Assembly: GCA_021736565.1 (NCBI GenBank)
Contig: JAIPFO010000214.1
Location: 1 to 6,719 of the forward strand
DNA from: Phycisphaerae bacterium
GTDB taxonomy: Bacteria; Planctomycetota; Phycisphaerae; Sedimentisphaerales; SM23-30
Reading direction: 5' to 3'
Length of the DNA stretch: 6,719 nt
Below, one piece after another: positions 1 to 6,604 of this stretch (position 1 is the stretch's first letter; each line of letters starts with the position of its first letter). Under the pieces are notes generated by a model. The model was not told the DNA's origin. It saw only the letters and a list, made by a program, of their open reading frames with translations, and searched no databases. Both the position numbers and the translations under genes were made by a program.

Positions 1-2
1 AT

Positions 3-2552
3 GCCCTGCCCCCCGAAACCGCACTGCACCTTGCCGAGGCATTCAGACCCACCGGCCCTATAGATATCAACCAAATGCATATCGTCCGAGACCCCATGCA
101 GGAAAAACCGATCAACTGCCAGGTACGTGTCACATGCAAAAATGCCGGTTTCGCCTATGATAATTTTCCCTATCCTCTCAAAGATGTCAACGGCGAGATC
201 ACCTTCCAAGACGGCCATTTAACCGTAGGGCCCATGCGAAGCCAACAAAAAGAATATACGCTCAATGTTCTATCTCAAGCCGATAACGATCATTTTAAAA
301 CCACCGTCACGATCAAAGACCTCACCGTGAATGACAAAGTCTATCAAGCGATGAGCGACGAACAGAAAAACATCTGGGATATGTTCTCACCCTCCGGTCG
401 GGCCAACGCCACCTTCCTTTTCGACAAAAAGCTCACTTTTGAAAACAACACACCCAAGGTCACCGTAGAAAAATCGCTCGACATTGAATTGCTCGACATG
501 GGCATTCTCTGCAAAGCCTTCCCTATCCCCTTATCCAATACCACCGGAACGGTTCTCTGGACTCCCCAAAAAACCAGCTTCGAGATCACCCAGGCTAACA
601 CCTCAACCGGCACACTGACCCTCGCCGGTCAGATAATCGGTCTCAAGGAAACGCCACATCCAAAAGATAACCTGATCGGTAATCCGGCCAATCAAAAACC
701 AACCGTCCTGAACACCCCGGTCGCCCCCCTTCCCTATATCGCCCCGGAATTCGTCTGCGACCTGACCTTCAAAAACATTACACTGGATGATCAATTCGGC
801 CAGTATCTCCCACTCCAGAATCGCAAAGCATTTGGTCAACTTAATCTAACCGGCCAGATCAACGGCCAGGCCAGACTGACCTCTCAAAAACCCATCACTT
901 TCAATACCGATGACCCGCAATCTCTTATCACTGCCCTTGATTTTGATATTAACACCACCCTCACGCAAGGCCGCCTCCATCACGAAAAATTCCCCTACCC
1001 GCTTGAAAACATTCTGGCCGATTGCCGCCTGACCCCCGAGACATTAACCCTCCGGTCACTACAGGCCTCAAATCAAAACAACCTGATCACCGCCAACGGG
1101 CATCTCAGTTTCAAAGACGATTCAAACTTCCACATCGAATCGCAACGCCTGGAGCTCAACGATTCGCTTCGCCAGGCATTCCATAAGGTCAATCATTCTC
1201 TCTGGGACACGATCAACCCTGCCGGCGAGGTGAAACTCAACGCCGAGATAACCATACCCGCCAAAAACAAACACACACCGCCTTACTACCACGTTGCCAT
1301 TGAACCCCTCAACAGTTCCCTTACCTTCTCCGGATTTAACTACCCCCTCACCAACATCACCGGCAAGATCATCGCCGAACCGGATCATATCACGCTCCAC
1401 AATATCACTTCCTCCCAAAACAACGCGACACTCGTTGCCGCAGGCAATATCCACCTCAATGATCAAAGCGACAAAACCCGAATCAATTTTAAAACGGCGC
1501 ACCTGCCCATCGACAAAAATCTCCACACCGCCCTGTCCCAAAAATGGCCACTGCTCAAGCCCACGTTAAAACAAGCCGGAACGCTGGATTTCAACCTGGC
1601 CCTCACCGGCAACCCCGCCAGGGAAAAAAACATCTGGAACCTCAAAGGTGAACTCGGCTTTGATAATGCTACACTTACAACCGACATTCCACTCGAGAAT
1701 ATCAGTGGCCGTATCAAGGCGGATACCCAAATCAACACCTCTACAAACAAATTCACCTTCACCGGCGAACTTCTGGACACCCGTCTGCATATCCTCAAAC
1801 GCCCCCTGACCCACCTGGAGGCCGAAAACATCACCTACCACGACCCCAACAGCCAGCTGACCCTCTCCAATATCAGTGGGAACCTGTGCGGCGGCAATAT
1901 CATCGGCAATATCCAGATCAACCAGAACAATGACCACTTATGTCATAACATCGCCCTGAAATTCCTGGAGGCGGACCTGGACAAACTCATCAATGCCCCC
2001 GGCGGCTCGAAACAAAAAACAAAAAAACTTCAAGGAAAATGTAATGGCGCATTGAGTCTTTCCAAATGCAACGCCAACGCCTCCTCGCAAGGCCGTTTCT
2101 CAGTCCTCATCAAAGACGCTACGTTATGGAAGCTGCCCATTACCGCCCAGCTCCTCAATATTCTAAACCTCTCGCTGCCCGGCCAGGCCTCTTTCGACCA
2201 GGCCCGGATCACCGGGGACATCAACGACAACATGACCCGCTTTAATGCGATCCAACTGACCAGCAACGCCCTGACCCTTACCGGCATCGGAACCATGACC
2301 GGTCCGTTCGGCCCGCATCCGGATAAAGGACGACTCAACCTGGCCTTTCAGGTGGACAACCCCCAATACATTAAAAACGTCCCCATTCTGGACAGTTTCC
2401 TGAAAATCTGGAAACCGGAACTTGTCAAAGTCAGCGTCACCGGAACCTTTGACGACCCGGAAGTCAAATCTACAGCCCTGCCCTCCCTGGAAGATGCGAT
2501 TCAGAAATTCGGTCCGACAGCCCCCCTGGACTCCAAAACAAAAAGCCAATAA
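3..2552 (+). CDS. Giant AsmA/YhdP/TamB-like envelope protein (5' end outside window)
   Basis: The reading frame is open to the left edge: the 24 codons before the first in-window ATG (75) read ALPPETALHLAEAF..PTGPIDIN, which matches the internal repeats, so ATG 75 is not the start. The 849 visible residues are rich in beta strand and Asn/Thr. From ATG 75, residues 28-566 hold about five diverged ~115-residue units. Each has an F-x-Y-P-L-x-N-I-x-G motif followed by a W....P-x-G region. Residues 191-226 are a Pro-rich insert. Residues 596-615 (NISGNLCGGNIIGNI) and 670-790 (LWKLPITAQLLNILNLSLP, then GIGTMTGPFG) look like the C-terminal AsmA-like region. Family members (AsmA, YhdP, TamB) are anchored in the inner membrane and span the periplasm; several are implicated in phospholipid transport to the outer membrane. 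The expected N-terminal membrane anchor is not visible. The family call is firm, the exact function is not. Confidence 0.85.
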   Translation, partial: ALPPETALHLAEAFRPTGPIDINQMHIVRDPMQEKPINCQVRVTCKNAGFAYDNFPYPLKDVNGEITFQDGHLTVGPMRSQQKEYTLNVLSQADNDHFKTTVTIKDLTVNDKVYQAMSDEQKNIWDMFSPSGRANATFLFDKKLTFENNTPKVTVEKSLDIELLDMGILCKAFPIPLSNTTGTVLWTPQKTSFEITQANTSTGTLTLAGQIIGLKETPHPKDNLIGNPANQKPTVLNTPVAPLPYIAPEFVCDLTFKNITLDDQFGQYLPLQNRKAFGQLNLTGQINGQARLTSQKPITFNTDDPQSLITALDFDINTTLTQGRLHHEKFPYPLENILADCRLTPETLTLRSLQASNQNNLITANGHLSFKDDSNFHIESQRLELNDSLRQAFHKVNHSLWDTINPAGEVKLNAEITIPAKNKHTPPYYHVAIEPLNSSLTFSGFNYPLTNITGKIIAEPDHITLHNITSSQNNATLVAAGNIHLNDQSDKTRINFKTAHLPIDKNLHTALSQKWPLLKPTLKQAGTLDFNLALTGNPAREKNIWNLKGELGFDNATLTTDIPLENISGRIKADTQINTSTNKFTFTGELLDTRLHILKRPLTHLEAENITYHDPNSQLTLSNISGNLCGGNIIGNIQINQNNDHLCHNIALKFLEADLDKLINAPGGSKQKTKKLQGKCNGALSLSKCNANASSQGRFSVLIKDATLWKLPITAQLLNILNLSLPGQASFDQARITGDINDNMTRFNAIQLTSNALTLTGIGTMTGPFGPHPDKGRLNLAFQVDNPQYIKNVPILDSFLKIWKPELVKVSVTGTFDDPEVKSTALPSLEDAIQKFGPTAPLDSKTKSQ
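156..1800 (+). repeat. Diverged ~115-residue protein repeats inside the AsmA-like gene
   Basis: Five copies of one motif can be aligned by eye, starting near 156 (NFPYPLKDVNGEI), 510 (AFPIPLSNTTGTV), 981 (KFPYPLENILADC), 1326 (GFNYPLTNITGKI) and 1674 (TDIPLENISGRI). Spacing is 118, 157, 115 and 116 codons; the long interval is explained by a Pro-rich insert at about 645-752. Each copy is followed by L-x-L...G-x-l strands. Between copies lies a helix-like stretch ending in W....P-S/A-G or its equivalent, near 372-398, 1191-1217 and 1542-1578. The repeats are recognisable in protein but not obviously in DNA, which implies old duplications. Confidence 0.7.
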
Positions 2553-2600
2553 TTCCAAACGCAATATCCAAAAGTGGTGTCAGTGTCATTCCTGGCGTGT

Positions 2601-2623
2601 CGGGAATTGAGGCCCGTTTCCCG
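2601..2623 (+). terminator. Inverted repeat after the AsmA-like gene, weak terminator candidate
   Basis: CGGGAA (2601-2606) and TTCCCG (2618-2623) form a perfect 6-bp stem around an 11-base loop, 49 bases after the stop codon. Only a short CATCTTT follows on the + strand, so an intrinsic terminator is doubtful. Confidence 0.2.
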
Positions 2624-2640
2624 CATCTTTAAGGGCATAT

Positions 2641-2677
2641 TGAAAAATTCAGGAACACGGTAATGACGTTGTTCCAG
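2641..2677 (-). terminator. Candidate intrinsic terminator of the secretin-NUDIX transcript
   Basis: On the minus strand, 7 bases beyond the NUDIX stop codon, GGAACA and TGTTCC (2652-2657 and 2670-2675) form a 6-bp stem with a 12-base loop. TGAATTTTTCA follows, giving a five-base U run. The stem is short and half A/T, so this is plausible but weak. Confidence 0.35.
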
Positions 2678-2683
2678 GGTTTA

Positions 2684-3307
2684 TCAATCAAAATCGGCTG
2701 ACAGATCGTCGGCATGGCGATATTGCTCATAGAATCGTTTTATCTGGTGGGGCAGCGTTCTTCCAATAGAAAGCGGCGGGATATCCTCTTGTCCAAAAAA
2801 CTGGACATCGCTGGTTTCATTGCTGGTTTTGGCGGCCCCGCCGACGATTTCACACAGAAAGAACATTTTATAGATATTGAAAGGATAGGGTGGGGTGTGA
2901 CCTTGTTTATTTCGGTCAAAAACCGACAAAAGCCGGACAGCGCGAACCTTAAAGCCCGATTCTTCCCAAACCTCCCGCTCGACGTTTTCACTGGGGGTCA
3001 TGCCATTATCGCACCAGCCGCCAGGCAATGTCCAGCCGCCATCTTCGATCTCTCGAACGAGCAGAATTTTTTCCTCTTTGAAAATAACACCGCGACAATC
3101 CACCTTCGGCGTCGGGTAGCCGGTATCGTCTTGAAGCATTTTCCGGGCCGTATTGGCTTCCAGGTCGGTATGATGGGCGATGATCTCCGTAGCGATTGCC
3201 TGAATATCCCCATGACGCTTCAACTCAAACTCATCACGCGCATAGGTTTTACCGGTCTGGGCAATCGCCTTCAAACGCGAAACAACATGGAACCAGTCAA
3301 ATAGCAT
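2684..3307 (-). CDS. NUDIX hydrolase with N-terminal Nudix_N domain
   Basis: This is a 207-residue cytoplasmic enzyme predicted to cleave nucleoside diphosphates linked to another group X. Residues 1-60 form the helical Nudix_N domain. They lead into the hallmark GYPTPKVDCRG (63-73), then strand VIFKEEKILLVRE and GGWTLPGGW (90-98). The Nudix box runs from G97 to F119, with REVWEESGF at 111-119. R111, E112, E115 and E116 are the metal-binding core. The first Glu of the general consensus (G-x5-E-x7-RE) is Met103 here; other Nudix_N proteins that I recall also lack it, so the enzyme should be active. Relatives include YjhB-type ADP-ribose pyrophosphatases and UDP-X diphosphatases; the substrate cannot be read from sequence. 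GGAGGT lies 8 bases before ATG 3307. The gene follows the secretin stop by 26 bases in the same direction, so it is probably co-transcribed with it. Confidence 0.93.
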   Translation of the reverse strand: MLFDWFHVVSRLKAIAQTGKTYARDEFELKRHGDIQAIATEIIAHHTDLEANTARKMLQDDTGYPTPKVDCRGVIFKEEKILLVREIEDGGWTLPGGWCDNGMTPSENVEREVWEESGFKVRAVRLLSVFDRNKQGHTPPYPFNIYKMFFLCEIVGGAAKTSNETSDVQFFGQEDIPPLSIGRTLPHQIKRFYEQYRHADDLSADFD

Positions 3308-3315
3308 AGCATGAC

Positions 3316-3321
3316 ACCTCC
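3316..3321 (-). promoter_or_regulatory. Shine-Dalgarno site of the NUDIX gene
   Basis: The minus strand reads GGAGGT, followed by GTCATGCT and ATG. The site fixes the start at 3307. Another ATG (3312-3310), only 3 bases from the site, opens an out-of-frame reading frame of 13 codons, so it is not the gene start. Confidence 0.85.
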
Positions 3322-3333
3322 AGGGTTATGGCT

Positions 3334-5652
3334 CTAGTCCACCGATTTTGCCGGTTCCTTAAATCGCGGCAAATCCAGGCTGTCATGCTGCTGTAAAACA
3401 CCTTTGCCATAATCATCGTTCGGTTTGGCATTGCTTTCCTTACGCATTTCATTGGTCATCCGCAACATTTCTTCGGGCGTCTGCAAAATATGGGGGGTAA
3501 TAAAAATGATCAATTCGGTCTTCACCTTTTTATGCGAGCTGTATTGAAACAACCAGCCCAGCAGGGGAATGTCCGACAACAAAGGGACCCGCCGATCATT
3601 TTCCACTATTTCCTCACCGATAAATCCCCCCAGGCATATCGTCTGGCCGTCCCGAACACGCACCGTCGTTGTCGCGTTCCGGTGGGTTAATACCTGCGGA
3701 TCAAATGCACTGGTGATCTGATATGTTTCAGCACTGATTTCATTGATATCCTGAATGATATTCAGTGTCACATAATTATCAGGATGGATCTGGGGGGTCA
3801 CCGTCAATGTCGTTGCGACATTTTTATAGATCACATCGCCCCCGGAGAGACCTTCCAGGCTCACGCGCAATTTCGATAATGTGGGCACATCCTTGCCCAG
3901 GGAAAACACCGCCTTGCTGTTATCCTTGGTCGTAATATAAGGCCGAGACAACACCTCCACCTTCCCGGTCTCCTGCAAGGCTCGCATAAACATCGTCAGA
4001 TTGTCGCTGATCAACTGGTAGCTCAATCCGGTCTTGATGATATCGGTATTTAAATCCCCCTGGACCGTAAAGGGGATCGTCTCATTTTTCCGCTCAACGT
4101 CACCGGTAAATGTAAAATCAACCCCCAGGTCTGTCACATCATCCAATTCGACCTGCGTGATATACACATCAATAAACAGCTGCTTTCGGGGTTTATCCAG
4201 CTTATCGATCAATTCCAGCAGTTTGGGGAAGTTCCGTGACAAGGTATAGATCATCAAGCCGTTATGCTCCGGGTCAGGCACAATGGTAAAGTCCTTGACC
4301 TCCACCAGGGAGATCGAACGACTCAATCGATCGGCAATACTGGGGTCTTCCACCCCCGCGCCCAGCAGTGATTCCCGTATCATATCCAGGGCCTGACTAT
4401 CGCGCCCATCCCCCTTCTCATCACCGCCCTGACGGACATCTGTGAGTTCGGCGGGCAACGGTGCCTGTTTAGCCGCGGTATAAACGGCCGTGAGGAGACT
4501 GGCCGTTTTGGCCGCATCGGCATAGGCCAGGGGGATATATCGCAATTCCTTCTGGTCGACATCAAATTTCTTTTTCAACTCATCGATCTTTGTAAAAATC
4601 GCCTCATCTTTACTTGAAATGATTAAAATATTATTCGGAGCAACACTGGAAATAAATTTATCCACCAGGGTCGTATCTTTTCCTAATATCACCTCAAATT
4701 CAACGGCCGCCAGATATTTCAGCTCGATAAATCGGCGGTACATCGGCGGGGCCGGAGGCTCAATATCCAGTTCCGCCACATCCTTGATGACTTCCGCGAC
4801 CACCGGGGCAGGCCCCACCACCACAATACGGCCAAACTGCGGATGTTTGGTGATCAAACTCACTTTAAATATATTATCCTCCGGCCGCCCCTTCGGATCG
4901 GTTAGATAGACATCCTGCAGATATTTCACCACCTGGTCGACCGACGCATACTTCAACATAATATCCGTTTTAACCGTCGGCACATCGGACCGCGACGCGC
5001 TCATCCCACCATTTCCCGTCACCGAAACGTCCAGTTCCTGCTCCTTCACATATTTCATCATCTCCTGAACAACAGCCTTGGGGCCCTGCACGATCACCGC
5101 CCGCTGATGAGGATGCACCTCGATCAAACTGGGCTTGCGAACCTTTTCATCCCCTTTGGCCCCCGGGCCGTTCATAAACCGCTTTTTGAGAATATCAACG
5201 ATCTTCTGCGGGTCGGCATTCACCAGCTTGATCACCGAATCATCCATATCCTTGACCGGTTCGATCAAAATAACTTCCCCCTGCACCCTGGCCGCCATCG
5301 ACTTGCTCACCAACGCCTCATTGAGCAGAAACAACATCCCCTTCAGATTCACTTTACCGTTACTGATCAAAGACATCTTCCCCACCACCTGTTCAGCCCC
5401 CTGGAACTGAACCTGGTACAAGCCCGAGAGCATCTGGAACAACTGTTTGGCTTCTAACTCCGGATAAAACAAACTGGCCACGACCTCGGTCTTATCCGAA
5501 CTGCCCGGTTTGGTGGCCGCCGCGGGAGCCGGCTTGGCATCTTGGCCATAAAGGATCGACACGTCACCAGAAACCGCCAATACACAAAATAATAACACAA
5601 CCCATCTCACATGGCATTTCAATACAACTGATTTTAATAAGTGACTCTTCAA
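3334..5652 (-). CDS. Secretin (GspD/PilQ-type outer-membrane channel)
   Basis: This is the multimeric outer-membrane gate of a type II secretion or type IV pilus machine. I start it at TTG 5652 (772 residues): AGGAGCT sits 8 bases upstream, and the product begins MKSHLLKSVVLKCHVRWVVL, a normal Sec signal ending around residues 29-36. Numbering from there, an N0 domain covers about 57-133. Four N1/Secretin_N-like modules follow: about 137-208 (IKLVNADPQKIVDIL), 230-299, 305-367 and 369-487. The last holds a ~50-residue charged insert (near 395-445). The secretin core is about 490-724, with SRPYITTKDNSKAVFSLG near 569-586, VTPQIHPDNYVTLNI, and the family signature VPLLSDIPLLGWLFQ at 689-703 followed by LIIFITPHI. 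A ~48-residue hydrophilic tail follows and could bind a pilotin (inference). T2SS and T4P cannot be told apart here; four N1-like modules lean towards GspD. Confidence 0.95.
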   Translation of the reverse strand: MKSHLLKSVVLKCHVRWVVLLFCVLAVSGDVSILYGQDAKPAPAAATKPGSSDKTEVVASLFYPELEAKQLFQMLSGLYQVQFQGAEQVVGKMSLISNGKVNLKGMLFLLNEALVSKSMAARVQGEVILIEPVKDMDDSVIKLVNADPQKIVDILKKRFMNGPGAKGDEKVRKPSLIEVHPHQRAVIVQGPKAVVQEMMKYVKEQELDVSVTGNGGMSASRSDVPTVKTDIMLKYASVDQVVKYLQDVYLTDPKGRPEDNIFKVSLITKHPQFGRIVVVGPAPVVAEVIKDVAELDIEPPAPPMYRRFIELKYLAAVEFEVILGKDTTLVDKFISSVAPNNILIISSKDEAIFTKIDELKKKFDVDQKELRYIPLAYADAAKTASLLTAVYTAAKQAPLPAELTDVRQGGDEKGDGRDSQALDMIRESLLGAGVEDPSIADRLSRSISLVEVKDFTIVPDPEHNGLMIYTLSRNFPKLLELIDKLDKPRKQLFIDVYITQVELDDVTDLGVDFTFTGDVERKNETIPFTVQGDLNTDIIKTGLSYQLISDNLTMFMRALQETGKVEVLSRPYITTKDNSKAVFSLGKDVPTLSKLRVSLEGLSGGDVIYKNVATTLTVTPQIHPDNYVTLNIIQDINEISAETYQITSAFDPQVLTHRNATTTVRVRDGQTICLGGFIGEEIVENDRRVPLLSDIPLLGWLFQYSSHKKVKTELIIFITPHILQTPEEMLRMTNEMRKESNAKPNDDYGKGVLQQHDSLDLPRFKEPAKSVD

Positions 5653-5660
5653 AGTTTTAG

Positions 5661-5664
5661 CTCC
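5661..5664 (-). promoter_or_regulatory. Shine-Dalgarno site that sets the secretin start
   Basis: The minus strand reads AGGAGCTAAAACT then TTG, so GGAG is 8 bases from TTG 5652. The in-frame upstream candidates, TTG 5754 and ATG 5736, have no such site. They would put about 30-40 extra residues before the signal peptide and would lie in the leader block shared with the lipoprotein gene. Confidence 0.75.
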
Positions 5665-5672
5665 TGACGAAT

Positions 5673-5753
5673 TGTTAACGTTCGCACTTTTCTGTATACG
5701 AATTCCTGGCAGGGTTTTGCCCTGCAAATGAATCATGGTTACTTTCGAATGCA
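5673..5753 (-). promoter_or_regulatory. Leader block A upstream of the secretin
   Basis: This non-coding block resembles the one at 6437-6522. Three segments match, written on the + strand: GGTTACTTTCGAATGCA (5737-5753, 15/17), CCTGGCAGGG (5705-5714, 10/10) and TGTTAACGTTCGCACTTTT (5673-5691, 16/19). The middle segment contains the dyad CCTG-C-CAGG. Only in this copy does a GCAGGG/CCCTGC hairpin form (5709-5725). It could be a leader RNA, an operator or a remnant of duplication; the sequence alone does not decide. No convincing sigma-70 promoter was found beside it. Confidence 0.55.
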
Positions 5754-5831
5754 ATCTATCACAATAAAAAAGTACAAATAGACTCTCTAATTTTCATGAC
5801 ACATCAAATATGCATAATCCTGCCGCCTTGG

Positions 5832-6437
5832 TCAACGTATTCGGTCTTGAAATGGAATACTCTTTACCAGGCGCGTGGGACCGTCTTTCCCGTAAATGGT
5901 CATCTCGACGGTTAATTGATAATCACCCGGCGGCAGCGTCTCCCCGCCCCAGTCCAGTCGAAAAACATAACTGTCCAGCAGCCCCGTCTTGATCCAATAC
6001 CCCGCCAGGGCCTCACGCGGCACGGTCCACGATCGCAGCGAACGCCCAGGACTCGCAGCCTCCTCTCGCTTTGGGTTATTGTACAATCGAATCGTCATCC
6101 AGGCATCTATCACTTTGGCGCGATAGTCTCTCCCCAATGGCGTCACCCACAAAACATAGCCATCCACCCCCAGGGGGGCACGGAAATCCCGCCCCCGGTT
6201 ATCATACCGCAAGACAACTTCAACCTCCCGCCGGCCACCATGGCGGGTTTTCTGCGATTGATCCGCCCCTGGCGACTTGGACACCGTCTCTGCCGTCACG
6301 GGCCATAACGGCTCGCCCAGTTTGGCGGGCGTGGCATTATGGCTTTGCCCGCACCCCACCAGCACCCACACCATGGTGGCAACAAAGAGCCCGCCCTGGC
6401 CCATCGCCCTGATTGTATCAAAACTCTTAATCATCAT
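5832..6437 (-). CDS. Lipoprotein of unknown family upstream of the secretin
   Basis: About 201 residues from ATG 6437 (ATG 6434 is the next codon). The N-terminus MMIKSFDTIRAMGQGG is followed by a hydrophobic stretch and the lipobox LVGC (Cys29), a signal peptidase II site, so the product should be lipid-anchored in the envelope. A ~40-residue linker (HNATPAKLG...GGRR) leads into a single beta-rich domain: VEVVLRYD, DGYVLWVTPLG, AWMTIRLYNN, SYVFRLDWGG and PPGDYQLTVEMTIYG. This pattern fits an immunoglobulin-like sandwich. I do not recognise a named family. Its place before the secretin suggests an accessory role such as a pilotin, but known pilotins look different, so this is only inference. 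The frame stays open upstream to GTG 6554, but that start would leave a long tail before the signal and would run over the leader block. No strong Shine-Dalgarno site precedes ATG 6437. Confidence 0.8.
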   Translation of the reverse strand: MMIKSFDTIRAMGQGGLFVATMVWVLVGCGQSHNATPAKLGEPLWPVTAETVSKSPGADQSQKTRHGGRREVEVVLRYDNRGRDFRAPLGVDGYVLWVTPLGRDYRAKVIDAWMTIRLYNNPKREEAASPGRSLRSWTVPREALAGYWIKTGLLDSYVFRLDWGGETLPPGDYQLTVEMTIYGKDGPTRLVKSIPFQDRIR

Positions 6438-6522
6438 GTTAGCTTTTGCACTTTTTGTCCCCTGACCTCTTGCCTGGCAGGGCGCTGTCGCACAATATAA
6501 ATATTGGTGACTTTCGGATGCA
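6437..6522 (-). promoter_or_regulatory. Leader block B upstream of the lipoprotein gene
   Basis: This is the counterpart of the block at 5673-5753. Segments on the + strand are GGTGACTTTCGGATGCA (6506-6522), CCTGGCAGGG (6473-6482) and TGTTAGCTTTTGCACTTTT (6437-6455). Spacing between segment starts is 36 and 33 bases here, against 32 and 32 in the other copy. The block ends at the lipoprotein start codon. The GCAGGG hairpin of block A is not conserved here; instead an A/T stem CAATA-TTTA-TATTG lies at 6493-6506. Confidence 0.55.
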
Positions 6523-6604
6523 AGCCTGAAAGCACTTACAATAATGCATCTCACTTGTCAGACGTGCCCATGGCGTCACAATACTTTTAGCCCTGGCATC
6601 TGAC

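Noticed and set aside
1122..1541. 139-codon open frame on the - strand inside the AsmA-like gene
   Set aside because: Its Gly/Val-rich composition is typical of reading the reverse of a Thr/Asn-rich repeat protein. No ribosome site or family motif was seen.
2588..2604. Third copy of the leader block in the convergent gap
   Set aside because: Only ATTCCTGGC (9 bases) matches; the flanking conserved segments are absent.
2714..3304. 196-codon open frame on the + strand
   Set aside because: It is exactly antisense to the NUDIX gene, which has a full Nudix box and a strong ribosome site. The + product shows no recognisable motif.
5700..5753. Possible cyclic-di-GMP (GEMM-I) riboswitch in leader block A, because CGAAAG and GCAGGGCAAAACC are present
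   Set aside because: The elements are not in the order or spacing of the GEMM-I consensus. The tetraloop stem does not pair, and leader block B lacks the GCAGGGCAAAACC part.
6404..6554. Alternative lipoprotein starts at GTG 6554 or ATG 6404
   Set aside because: GTG 6554 puts 39 extra residues before the signal peptide, across the conserved leader. ATG 6404 removes the positively charged residues that a signal peptide needs.
6533..6561. Sigma-70 promoter with CTGACA as -35 (minus strand, 6561-6556) before the lipoprotein gene
   Set aside because: No acceptable -10 hexamer lies at 16-18 bases; the only TATAAT-like word, TATTGT, is 12 bases away.
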